The notes: a model not told the origin generated them from the letters alone. 10,377 bases of DNA from an uncultured Collinsella sp. (GCA_900551185.1 URVF01000041.1:1-10377), one strand, 5' to 3'. Shown: positions 1 to 6,537, numbered from the stretch's first letter. Numbers and translations: made by a program.

Positions 1-37
1 CTAGTCTCGTGGGCTCGGAGATGTGTATAAGAGACAG
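1..37. other. Nextera Tn5 adapter, left end (sequencing artefact)
   Basis: Positions 19-37 are the 19-bp Tn5 mosaic end AGATGTGTATAAGAGACAG, preceded at 4-18 by GTCTCGTGGGCTCGG, the Nextera read-2 adapter. This is library DNA, not genome. Native sequence starts at 38. Translated on the minus strand it gives the familiar contaminant peptide ending LLYTSPSPRD, so any reading frame running into it is false. Confidence 0.98.
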
Positions 38-55
38 GCCCACCACTGAATTGTT

Positions 56-85
56 AGGCCTCCAGCGATGGAGGCCTTTCTTTTT
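56..85 (+). terminator. Intrinsic terminator of an off-window plus-strand gene
   Basis: A perfect 9-bp stem (56-64 with 69-77) closed by a GCGA tetraloop is followed by the T-rich run TTCTTTTT (78-85). The T-run lies on the plus side only, so it ends a transcript entering from the left. The gene it serves is off the contig. It converges on argD from the opposite direction. Confidence 0.8.
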
Positions 86-89
86 CGGG

Positions 90-130
90 CCCATCGCATG
101 GGATTCGAACCCATCAGCGCGTCTGCCACA
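90..130 (-). other. tRNA-like 3' half (T-arm), possible attachment-site remnant
   Basis: On the minus strand, 114 to 98 forms a T-arm: 5-bp stem ATGGG/CCCAT around the loop TTCGAAT, the canonical TTCGA form. Seven bases (97-91) and a discriminator-like base (90) follow where the acceptor 3' strand would be. Upstream lie a five-base variable-region-like stretch and a TTGTGGC anticodon-loop-like stretch. No D-arm and no matching 5' acceptor strand (CCATCGC) are found further upstream, where the sequence turns AT-rich, and CCA is not encoded. It is therefore not an intact tRNA. A tRNA 3' end left at an integration junction would look like this, but a chance T-arm look-alike is possible. Confidence 0.35.
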
Positions 131-137
131 AAGGCCG

Positions 138-170
138 TGGTCAAAAAATGGCAAAAATGAGTACTGCTAC
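138..170 (+). repeat. Left copy of 33-bp imperfect inverted repeat
   Basis: This stretch begins TGGTCAAAAAA and contains ATGAGTACTG. It matches the reverse complement of 322-354 at 28 of 33 positions. Mismatches are one block of three plus two single bases. Both copies read inward with 5'-TGGTC at the outer edge, as terminal inverted repeats do. No convincing target-site duplication flanks them. Confidence 0.75.
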
Positions 171-321
171 TTTGCTTACAACATATAAAAAGATAGCATT
201 TACTTACGTTACGCAACATGTGTCCATTATAAGGACTAACAGTTGGATTAAAATCGTGTATTCATCGCCATTTCGTCTTGCTATCTAGCCTTATTAGTCC
301 AAAATTGCTGCTACCAAATCG
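171..321. other. AT-rich gene-free DNA between inverted repeats
   Basis: This 151-bp stretch is visibly much richer in A and T than the arg genes beside it and has no plausible reading frame. It contains smaller inverted matches: AGATAGCA near 191 with TGCTATCT near 279, and GGACTAA near 233 with TTAGTCC near 294. These two pairs interleave rather than nest. Its content would fit the core of a non-autonomous mobile element or an AT-rich regulatory spacer; neither is shown. Confidence 0.5.
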
Positions 322-354
322 GTAACAGTACTCATATTTGATGTTTTTTGACCA
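322..354 (-). repeat. Right copy of 33-bp imperfect inverted repeat
   Basis: This is the inverted partner of 138-170. Read on the minus strand it starts TGGTCAAAAAA and carries ATGAGTACTG. The two arms bound a 217-bp unit. The right arm sits about 120 bp downstream of the argD stop codon. Confidence 0.75.
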
Positions 355-357
355 GCA

Positions 358-428
358 GGTCTCCCCCGCCTTAGCAAATCTAAGACAAAACGGGGTCCAG
401 ACCGCTGAATCGTGCCGCATATGGCACG
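358..428. other. Two hairpins downstream of argD, function unknown
   Basis: The first hairpin (358-403) is built of three nested 5-bp blocks: GGTCT/AGACC, CCCCG/CGGGG and CTTAG/CTAAG around loop CAAAT. The second (411-428) is a perfect CGTGCC/GGCACG stem with a 6-base loop. Neither is followed by a T-run on either strand, so they are not classical intrinsic terminators. They could protect the 3' end of the arg transcript or be part of the neighbouring AT-rich insertion. Confidence 0.45.
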
Positions 429-471
429 TCCGCAGTCCGGAACCCGGTCCAAATTGAGTTATTGCGCTGTG

Positions 472-1755
472 TTAGGCCAAAACGTCCGACAAAATCTCGA
501 TCAGGCTGTCCACGTCGGCTTCTTCGCAGACAAGCGGCGGCAGGAAACGCAGCGTGTGGGCACCAGTAGCGTTAATCACGGCGCCGGCGGCCAGCGCGCG
601 GGCAACAATATCATGCGCATCGCCCGCAGCGTCATCCAGATCGCAGCCGAGCATTAAGCCGCGACCGCGTACCTCGGTAACGTGCGGAAGCTTGGCCAGC
701 GCCTGCTCCATATAAGCACCCACCTTGGCGGCATGCTCAGCGTAGTCGCCGCGCACAAGCGCGGAGAGCGTCGCGGCGCACGCCGCGACAGCCAAGCAAC
801 TACCGCCAAAGGTCGAGCCGTGGTCGCCCGGCTTAAACACGTCGGCGATCTCCTTCTTTGCCACCACGGCACCCATGGGGACGCCGTCGGCGATGCCCTT
901 GGCAAGACTCATGATGTCGGGCTCTACGCCATAAGTCTGGAACGCAAACGGCTTGCCGGAGCGGAAGATGCCGCACTGGACCTCGTCGGCGATAAGCACG
1001 GCGCCCACCTCGTGTGCCAAGTCGCGCGCAGCCGCCATAAACTCCTCGGTCATGGGATGCACGCCGCTCTCGCCCTGGATCGGCTCGAGCATCACGGCGC
1101 AAATCTCGCTTCCGAGCTGCTTAAAGATTGCGCGCAGCTCATCGACATCGTTGGGCGTGCAGGCCACAAAGCCGCCCGGCAGCGGACGAAAACTGTCCTG
1201 CAGCCAATCCTGCATGGTCGCCGCAATGGTCTCGAGCGTACGACCGTGAAAACCGCCACGCATGCACACGATGGTGTTGCCACCGTTGCCGGCACGCTTG
1301 GCGTACAGGCGCGCGAGCTTCATCGAGCCCTCGTTGGCCTCGGCACCGGAGTTGGCAAAGAACGTCTCCCACACCCGCTCGCCCGCAGCCGGAACGCCAA
1401 GCGCCGCCGCCGTAGTCTCGTCGCCGGCGGCAATCGCGTCGGCAAGCACGCACGCGCCATCCACATCGTCGTTAGCGAGCTTGGACAGTAGCGCCGCGAC
1501 CTGGCCACGCTGCTCGATGTAGAAATAGTTGGAGACATGCAAGAGCTTTTTGGTCTGCGTCTCGAGCGCCGACAGCACTGCCGCATTGCCGTGGCCTAGG
1601 CTGCATACGCCAATACCTGCAAGAAAATCGAGATACTCACGGCCATCGTCACCGATGAGCTTCATACCGTGACCCTCGACAAATTCGACCGGAGAGCGAC
1701 CAAAGGTGTGCATAACATAATGGGATTCGAGTGATTGTTGAGCTGCAAGTGACAT
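472..1755 (-). CDS. argD: Acetylornithine aminotransferase ArgD
   Basis: This PLP enzyme transfers the amino group of glutamate to N-acetylglutamate semialdehyde, giving N-acetylornithine (cytoplasmic arginine synthesis). It is 427 aa, class-III aminotransferase fold. Visible motifs are FFANSGAEANEG (132-143), FHGRT (169-173), the PLP-ring aspartate D257 in IADEVQ, the Schiff-base lysine K286 in SLAKG, and HGSTFGG (312-318). I chose the start at 1755 because AAAGGT stands just upstream; an in-frame ATG at 1788 has no such support. An extra stretch of about 30 residues (roughly 95-127) precedes FFANSG, which makes it longer than the usual 400 or so. It is the last gene of argCJBD, 68 bp after argB. 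Other ornithine-type aminotransferases share the fold, but the cluster settles the role. Confidence 0.95.
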   Translation of the reverse strand: MSLAAQQSLESHYVMHTFGRSPVEFVEGHGMKLIGDDGREYLDFLAGIGVCSLGHGNAAVLSALETQTKKLLHVSNYFYIEQRGQVAALLSKLANDDVDGACVLADAIAAGDETTAAALGVPAAGERVWETFFANSGAEANEGSMKLARLYAKRAGNGGNTIVCMRGGFHGRTLETIAATMQDWLQDSFRPLPGGFVACTPNDVDELRAIFKQLGSEICAVMLEPIQGESGVHPMTEEFMAAARDLAHEVGAVLIADEVQCGIFRSGKPFAFQTYGVEPDIMSLAKGIADGVPMGAVVAKKEIADVFKPGDHGSTFGGSCLAVAACAATLSALVRGDYAEHAAKVGAYMEQALAKLPHVTEVRGRGLMLGCDLDDAAGDAHDIVARALAAGAVINATGAHTLRFLPPLVCEEADVDSLIEILSDVLA

Positions 1756-1823
1756 GGGATACCTTTCGTTAAGCGCCAGGAAGCGCAAACTGTAAGCGTA
1801 ATCGCGTGGCGATTTAAAACCGA

Positions 1824-2804
1824 CTAGACCGTTTGAAGCTTCTCGACCTCGTCGAGGTTCTCGGTCAGGCGCGCCGCAAAGGTCGAAAGCGGATGCGGGT
1901 GTGTATCGAACTCGTAGGCCGTCTCGGTGGAGTGGATCACGGTACCGACACCGGCATCGGTCAGCAGCTCCAGAAGCAGCGAGTGCGGTGTGGTGCCGTT
2001 GATGATGTGAGCACGGAACACGCCGGCAGTCAGGGCGTCGACAGCCGCTCGCAACTTGGGAATCATGCCCTTGTCGACCTCGCCGCCGTAGAGCATCTCG
2101 TTAACCTCGTCCAGCGTCAGGTTGGAGATGAGCGAATCCTTGTCGCTAAAGTCCTTGTATAGGCCGTCGACGTCGGTAAGGAAAATCGCCTTGTGCGCAT
2201 GGAGCGCTGCAGCAACAGCACCGGCGGCGGTATCGGCGTTGATGTTGAAGAAGCCGCCGTCCTCCCCCGCCGCGACCGTGGCGATAACAGGGATGTACTC
2301 GCTATCGAGCAAGCGCTCGATATAGTCGGTGTTGACGTGCGTCACTTTGCCCACGCGGCCGAGCTTGGGGTCAAGCGGCTCGGCGATGAGCGTACCGGCG
2401 TCACTGCCTGACACGCCCACAGCCAAGTTGCCATGATGATTGATGGCAGCAACCAGCTCTTGATTAACCTTGCCGCCCAGCACCTCGCGCACGATATCCA
2501 TGGTCGCCGGCGTGGTCACGCGCTGGCCGTTCTTAAACTCGACGGGGATATCGTAATGGCTCAGCGCCTCGTTGATGGCCTTGCCGCCGCCATGCACGAT
2601 GACGGGGCGCATGCCGATGATCTTGAGCAGGACGATATCACTCATCACGTCGCGGCGCAGTTGCTCGTCGACCATGGCGGCTCCGCCATATTTGATAACA
2701 ACCGTCTTACCGGTCAGGTTTTTAATCCACGGCAGCGCCTCAAACAGCAGCTGCGCGGTCGCTTCGTTGGATTCGCTTGAACGACAATCGCGTGCGAATT
2801 TCAT
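1824..2804 (-). CDS. argB: Acetylglutamate kinase ArgB
   Basis: ArgB phosphorylates N-acetylglutamate with ATP, the second step of arginine synthesis. The 326-aa product belongs to the amino-acid kinase family: VIKYGG with K38, HGGG (71-74), substrate-binding R95 in GQRVT, FNINAD (186-191), TDVDGLY (210-216) and GMIPK ending at K250. The segment before the kinase core includes EALPWIKNLTGK, resembling the N-terminal helix of arginine-inhibited hexameric kinases. I infer feedback inhibition, which is usual where ArgJ recycles acetyl groups. About 35 residues follow the normal end at GVGTVI, an extension without a recognised motif. The ATG at 2804 has GAGG 7 bases upstream; a longer TTG-initiated form from 2864 is less likely. 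An 81-bp gap with no terminator separates it from argJ. Confidence 0.95.
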   Translation of the reverse strand: MKFARDCRSSESNEATAQLLFEALPWIKNLTGKTVVIKYGGAAMVDEQLRRDVMSDIVLLKIIGMRPVIVHGGGKAINEALSHYDIPVEFKNGQRVTTPATMDIVREVLGGKVNQELVAAINHHGNLAVGVSGSDAGTLIAEPLDPKLGRVGKVTHVNTDYIERLLDSEYIPVIATVAAGEDGGFFNINADTAAGAVAAALHAHKAIFLTDVDGLYKDFSDKDSLISNLTLDEVNEMLYGGEVDKGMIPKLRAAVDALTAGVFRAHIINGTTPHSLLLELLTDAGVGTVIHSTETAYEFDTHPHPLSTFAARLTENLDEVEKLQTV

Positions 2805-2885
2805 AATCTGCCTCGTCTTTCGTATCGTTATCGCGCCGTGCTCCGCCGTCCACAATCGCGGCAAGATGCGCAGCGTGCCTGGAGT

Positions 2886-4154
2886 CTAGGAACGGTAGTC
2901 GCCGTTAATAGAGATGTACTCGTGCGTGAGGTCGCAAGTCCACACGGTGGTCGCCGCGTCCCCTGCGCCCAGGTCTGCCGAGATCACAATCTCGGGCGCC
3001 TCAAAACGTCGCAGGGCCTCGTCCTCGTCAAAGGGAACGGTCAGGCCATCACGGCAGACGGGCATACCCATCATGTCGATGGACACATCTTCTTGGTTAA
3101 ACTGCACGCCGCACTTGCCGAGCGCCATGGCAACGCGGCCCCAGTTGCAGTCGTGGCCGGCGATGCAGGTCTTGACGAGCGGCGAGTTGGCGACAGCACG
3201 GGCGGCGATATCGGCCTCCTCGTCGTTCGCGGCGCCGGTGACGTTAACCGTCACGAGCTTGGATGCGCCCTCGCCATCTGCGGCGATGTTGCGCGCCAGG
3301 CTCTCGCACACCTCATGCACGGCAAAGGCCAGCTCATCGAAGGCGTCGGAGCCCTCGACAATGGGTTCGGCATCCGCGGCAGCAGCGCCGGAGGCAAGCA
3401 TGATGCAGGTGTCGTTAGTCGAGGTGTCGGAGTCGACCGTTACCTTGTTGAAGGTCTGCTTGACGGTGGAGAGCAACAGGGCGTGGAGCGCCGCCGGCTC
3501 GACGGGGGCATCGGTAGTGATGACCGCGATCATGGTGGCCATGTTGGGCATGATCATACCCGAGCCCTTGCACATACCGCCCACCGTATAGGCATTGCCT
3601 GCGTGCCCCGCGGCCTCGCTGCGGTAACACACGGCATACTCCTTGGAGTGTGTGTCGGTCGTCATGATAGCGCGAGCGGCATCGGCGCCACCGTGTGCGG
3701 AGAGCGCCTCATAAGCTGCCGGAATCGCCGTCTCAAACGTGTCGATCGGCAGAATCTGACCAATTACGCCCGTGGAGGCGACCAGAATCTGCTGGGGCTC
3801 GCAGCCGATGACCTGCGAGGCGATGTTGCAGGTCTCGCGCGCGCAGGCAAGACCGGTCTCGCCCGTGGCGGCGTTGGCGTTGCCAGAGTTGATAGAAACA
3901 CCGGCGATGATGCCATAGCCCTTGTCGGCGCCGCCCAGGTTGGCACGACTCACCTGCACGGGCGCCGCACAAAAGCGGTTAGTCGTAAACACGCCGGCCC
4001 CGGGACAGGGTTTATCGGGCACGACGAGCGCGTAATCCAGGCGCTCGGGATTCTTGCGGAATCCGGCATGGATGCCCGCCGCCTTAAAGCCGGCTGCCGC
4101 CGTTACGCCGCCCTCTACGGCACGAATCTTGATATCGAACTGCTCAGCATTCAT
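2886..4154 (-). CDS. argJ: Glutamate N-acetyltransferase / ornithine acetyltransferase ArgJ
   Basis: ArgJ moves the acetyl group from N-acetylornithine to glutamate, releasing ornithine and regenerating N-acetylglutamate; some members also use acetyl-CoA. The 422-aa precursor cuts itself into two chains. The cleavage motif is PNMAT, so the break should fall between A206 and the nucleophile T207, inside KGSGMIMPNMATM; the usual His before PN is Met here. The oxyanion-hole motif STGVIG is at 127-132. The C-terminus, INGDYRS, is typical. The ATG at 4154 has AAGGAG 11 bases upstream, slightly far, with AGGGA closer. The start lies only about 23 bp beyond the U-run of an intrinsic terminator downstream of argC, so expression depends on read-through or a weak local promoter. 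Whether it is mono- or bifunctional cannot be read from sequence; no argA or argE is in view. Confidence 0.96.
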   Translation of the reverse strand: MNAEQFDIKIRAVEGGVTAAAGFKAAGIHAGFRKNPERLDYALVVPDKPCPGAGVFTTNRFCAAPVQVSRANLGGADKGYGIIAGVSINSGNANAATGETGLACARETCNIASQVIGCEPQQILVASTGVIGQILPIDTFETAIPAAYEALSAHGGADAARAIMTTDTHSKEYAVCYRSEAAGHAGNAYTVGGMCKGSGMIMPNMATMIAVITTDAPVEPAALHALLLSTVKQTFNKVTVDSDTSTNDTCIMLASGAAAADAEPIVEGSDAFDELAFAVHEVCESLARNIAADGEGASKLVTVNVTGAANDEEADIAARAVANSPLVKTCIAGHDCNWGRVAMALGKCGVQFNQEDVSIDMMGMPVCRDGLTVPFDEDEALRRFEAPEIVISADLGAGDAATTVWTCDLTHEYISINGDYRS

Positions 4155-4176
4155 CGTCCCTACGACTCCTTATATC

Positions 4177-4261
4177 AAATAAAAAAGCGGGCATCGGTTG
4201 GTGCGCCATGCCAGTCACAATCATGAGACCAGCCTAAGAGTGGCGCCCCACTCGATGCCCG
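4177..4261 (-). terminator. Intrinsic terminator inside the arg cluster, between argC and argJ
   Basis: On the minus strand CGGGCATCG (4261-4253) pairs perfectly with CGATGCCCG (4196-4188). The stem continues through TGG/CCA-type pairs and GCGCCA/TGGCGC around a loop of about 32 bases. CTTTTTTATTT follows directly (4187-4177). It starts 28 bases after the argC stop. The long loop is unusual, but the stem and U-run are strong. It could reduce argJBD relative to argC, act as a regulated attenuator, or protect an argC mRNA end. Confidence 0.8.
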
Positions 4262-4289
4262 ACTACAAAATCGCTAACAATCGAATGTG

Positions 4290-5360
4290 CTACACCGGGC
4301 ACGCCACTGTGGGCAAGCCTCGTCGCTCGTCAAAACCAAAGACGATGTTGGCGCACTGGACCGCCTGGCCTGCTGCACCCTTGCACAGATTGTCGATGGC
4401 GCCCGTAGCCACCAGAACGCCCGCGCGCTTGTTGAGCGCGAGGCCGATCTGGGCGGCGTTGGTGCCGACGACCGAGGCCGTCTTGGGCTGCTGGCCGGCA
4501 TCGAGCACGCGCACGAAGGTGCGACCGGCGTAGAACTGCTTGTAATGGTCGACGACGTCCTCAAGGGTCAACGTGTCGATAGCCTGCGGCGCGAGCGGCA
4601 TCGTCACCGTAGAGAGCAGACCGCGCTTGAGCGGTGCCAGGTGCGGGGTAAAGACAACGCGATCGGTTAGGCCCAAGATCTGCTCGATTTCGGGCGTGTG
4701 ACGATGCTTGCCCACGCCATAGGCCTCCAGGTTTTCGTCCGCGCTGCAAAAATGCGTACGGGCGTTGCAGGACTTACCGGCACCCGTTACACCGCTGATA
4801 GCGTCAACGATCACGGGACCGCTCTGGGCAACCCAGCCGGCGCGCACGACAGGCGCGGCGGCAAGGCTCGTTGCGGTGGGATAGCAACCGGCGCAGGCGA
4901 CCAGTACGGGCTTGCCGTCGGCGTGGTCGGATGCAGCGGCCTCCAAATCCTGGCAGAACAGCTCGGGCAAACCAAAGGCGCGGCTCTTGAGTAGCTCGGG
5001 GCTCGTGTGCTCGGCGGCATACCAGGCCTCAAAGGTGGCCGGATCGCTCAGGCGATAATCGGCCGAGAGGTCAATGCAGGAGACTCCCGCGGCAAGCAGG
5101 GCGGGCACCTGTGCCATGGCAGCCGTGTGCGGCACGGCCAAAAAGACCGCATCGCAGTTCTTGAGCTCGGGGGCGTCATGCGTCGTGAAGACAAGATCGC
5201 TTACGCCGGCGAAACTCGGATACACCGCAGACAACGGCTGGCCGGCATCGGCGTTGGACGTAATGGCAGCAAGTTCAAACTCGGGATGACCGAGGACGAG
5301 GCGAATGAGCTCGGCGCCGGCATATCCAGCCGCACCGACGATTCCAACCTTTAAAGACAT
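4290..5360 (-). CDS. argC: N-acetyl-gamma-glutamyl-phosphate reductase ArgC
   Basis: ArgC reduces N-acetylglutamyl phosphate to the semialdehyde with NADPH, the third step of arginine synthesis. The 356-aa protein opens with a Rossmann nucleotide-binding motif, GIVGAAGYAGAEL (6-18). The catalytic cysteine is C159 in GCYPT and the catalytic-region histidine lies in GKHRHTPEI (217-225). SGVTGAGK (189-196) and the C-terminal NLCKGAAGQAVQ are family signatures. The length is normal. The ATG at 5360 has AAGGAG 8 bases upstream. It is first in the cluster, directly behind paired ArgR operators, so it is probably arginine-repressed. It is followed by a terminator-like hairpin before argJ. Confidence 0.97.
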   Translation of the reverse strand: MSLKVGIVGAAGYAGAELIRLVLGHPEFELAAITSNADAGQPLSAVYPSFAGVSDLVFTTHDAPELKNCDAVFLAVPHTAAMAQVPALLAAGVSCIDLSADYRLSDPATFEAWYAAEHTSPELLKSRAFGLPELFCQDLEAAASDHADGKPVLVACAGCYPTATSLAAAPVVRAGWVAQSGPVIVDAISGVTGAGKSCNARTHFCSADENLEAYGVGKHRHTPEIEQILGLTDRVVFTPHLAPLKRGLLSTVTMPLAPQAIDTLTLEDVVDHYKQFYAGRTFVRVLDAGQQPKTASVVGTNAAQIGLALNKRAGVLVATGAIDNLCKGAAGQAVQCANIVFGFDERRGLPTVACPV

Positions 5361-5428
5361 ATCAGACTCCTTGTCTGCAGTTATGCACCAATGCGCATCC
5401 CGCAGCCGTCGTTATGAAGTGGGTTGAA

Positions 5429-5437
5429 ACTTTAGCA
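5429..5437 (-). promoter_or_regulatory. Possible extended -10 promoter of argC
   Basis: The minus strand reads TGC then TAAAGT, an extended -10 with four of six consensus bases, about 70 bp before the argC start. The nearest -35-like hexamer, TTGCGT, is 20 bp upstream, too far for an ideal match. It lies inside the promoter-proximal ARG box. An ArgR-bound operator there would block polymerase. Confidence 0.4.
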
Positions 5438-5443
5438 CCAAAA

Positions 5444-5482
5444 GATGCATATCTACGCAAATCTTTTGCATATTCATGCATT
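5444..5482 (-). promoter_or_regulatory. Tandem ARG boxes (ArgR operator) upstream of argC
   Basis: There are two 18-bp palindromic boxes. The distal one (5465-5482) has the perfect core TGCAT-GAAT-ATGCA. The proximal one (5444-5461) has TGCGT-AGAT-ATGCA with one mismatch. They are separated by 3 bp, so centres are 21 bp apart, exactly the spacing known for hexameric ArgR operators. The core GAATATGCA resembles known ARG boxes. No argR gene is in the window. Confidence 0.82.
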
Positions 5483-5518
5483 GAAACAGTCCCGACACAT
5501 TCACTCGAAGGAATTGAC

Positions 5519-5581
5519 AAATAAATGCGGGCCCCATATTGCCCAGTGCGTCTTACGGTGACGTTGCAATGTGGGGCCCGC
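5519..5581 (-). terminator. Intrinsic terminator ending the flavin operon
   Basis: A 16-bp stem (5527-5542 with 5566-5581) has a single non-Watson-Crick pair and encloses a 23-base loop. On the minus strand it is followed by ATTTATTTG. It sits 44 bp after the last flavin-cluster gene and upstream of the ArgR boxes, separating the two transcription units. The plus side after the stem is not T-rich, so it works on the minus strand. Confidence 0.85.
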
Positions 5582-5625
5582 TACATGCGAGAATTTGAAT
5601 TGTCGAAGCTTGCTGAGAGACTCGT

Positions 5626-6036
5626 TTAGAGCTCGATCGGCACCCATTCGTCATGGTTGCAGATAAAGGCCTCGGGTTCCTCCACGCTAAAGAAGACGAG
5701 CGTGGGATCGCCTGCGCCCTCGTAGTGCTCGCCTAGGCGCTCCAGGTGCTTCCAGCCTGCCTCGCGCATATCGGGAGCGGCCTGGTCATCAAGACCCGCA
5801 CGCCCGCGCAAGATGAGCCAGCCATGGCCCGGCCACCAACTCGTGGCCTCAAAGCGTTGATTTTGCAGCAACTCTTGCCACACGTCTTTGGTGCGCGCCG
5901 TTACAAACCACAGCTTGCCATCCTGGATCTGCGCAAACGAAAACGGACGCACATGCGGCTGCCCGTCAACGCTCGTCGCCAAATACCATGCCGGCACCGA
6001 CGTCAGATACTCCAACACCGTATTCAATCCGTCCAT
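5626..6036 (-). CDS. PNPOx-like FMN-binding split-barrel protein, copy 2
   Basis: A 136-aa member of the pyridoxamine 5'-phosphate oxidase-like superfamily, small flavoproteins with an FMN-binding split beta-barrel. The family hallmark PAWYLAT (15-21), then HVRPFSFA (28-35), DGKLWFVT (39-46) and KDVWQEL (50-56), covers the barrel strands and the usual phosphate-binding region. It ends at IEL. The exact reaction is unknown; relatives include flavin reductases, nitroreductase-like Nim proteins and haem-degrading enzymes. Start 6036 is chosen because AGGAGG stands 5 bases upstream; a GTG at 6051 would precede that site. About half its residues match the neighbouring gene, pointing to tandem duplication. 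It is the last gene before the operon terminator. Membership of the flavin operon is inferred from spacing. Confidence 0.85.
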   Translation of the reverse strand: MDGLNTVLEYLTSVPAWYLATSVDGQPHVRPFSFAQIQDGKLWFVTARTKDVWQELLQNQRFEATSWWPGHGWLILRGRAGLDDQAAPDMREAGWKHLERLGEHYEGAGDPTLVFFSVEEPEAFICNHDEWVPIEL

Positions 6037-6090
6037 GTGTCCTCCTGGCACTAGTCTTTTTGGGTCGGGGCTGTTTTGGCTACCCTATGG

Positions 6091-6537
6091 TTAAAGCTCC
6101 AGGCGCTCCTCGCTGCCGTCGATATCACAGAAGCGGGCGGCAATATTGCGCACCGAGAAAAACGCAAGGCGACCGTCGTTGGCGCTCTCGTGATCTTCGC
6201 CGATGCCCACCATGTGCTTAAAGCCGGCTTGGCGCACCCGGTCGCTCACGACCGCGTCGTCCTCGAGCGCGGCCTCGCCAGTTAATACGATCCAGCACTC
6301 CCCCGGTTTCCAACCCGAAACCTCAAACTTGGGGTTCGCGCTAAGCTCGGCCCACACGTCCTTATCGCGCGAGGTGCAAAACCACAGCTTGCCATCATCG
6401 ACCATGGCAAACGAGAACGGCCTCACGCGCGGCTGATGTCCGTCCGTCACGTCGATCGTGGCAAGATACCACGCCGGAATACGCCTAAGATACGAACAGG
6501 CGCGCTCGAGCTGCGCCGTGCGATCGTTGTCGGTCAT
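6091..6537 (-). CDS. PNPOx-like FMN-binding split-barrel protein, copy 1
   Basis: A 148-aa pyridoxamine 5'-phosphate oxidase-like protein. It shares the family blocks with its downstream neighbour: IPAWYLAT (20-27), RVRPFSFA (37-44), DGKLWFCT (48-55), KDVWAEL (59-65), WIVLTGEA (82-89) and AFFSV (125-129). Cofactor FMN is expected from the family; the substrate is unknown. Start 6537 has AGGGG 5 bases upstream; the frame stays open further up (to 6696), but that would overlap ecfT and read low-complexity sequence. It follows ecfT by 29 bp and precedes copy 2 by 54 bp, without a terminator in either gap, so it should share the riboswitch-led transcript. Two adjacent diverged copies may have different substrates or form a heterodimer, since this fold normally dimerises. 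Confidence 0.85.
   Translation of the reverse strand: MTDNDRTAQLERACSYLRRIPAWYLATIDVTDGHQPRVRPFSFAMVDDGKLWFCTSRDKDVWAELSANPKFEVSGWKPGECWIVLTGEAALEDDAVVSDRVRQAGFKHMVGIGEDHESANDGRLAFFSVRNIAARFCDIDGSEERLEL

Noticed and set aside
38..219. Minus-strand 72-aa open frame at the left end
   Set aside because: Its C-terminus is adapter translation and its middle reads through the tRNA-like fragment and the inverted repeat; it has no protein features.
355..471. T-box or other aminoacyl-responsive leader near argD
   Set aside because: The region is downstream of argD rather than upstream of an operon, and no T-box sequence or anti-terminator is present.
682..1491. 269-aa open frame on the plus strand
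   Set aside because: It lies wholly antisense to argD; it is a His/Arg-rich, low-complexity translation with no domain.
2838..4226. Long 462-aa open frame on the plus strand
   Set aside because: It is antisense to argJ over nearly its whole length, has no recognisable domain, and arises from codon bias in GC-rich DNA.
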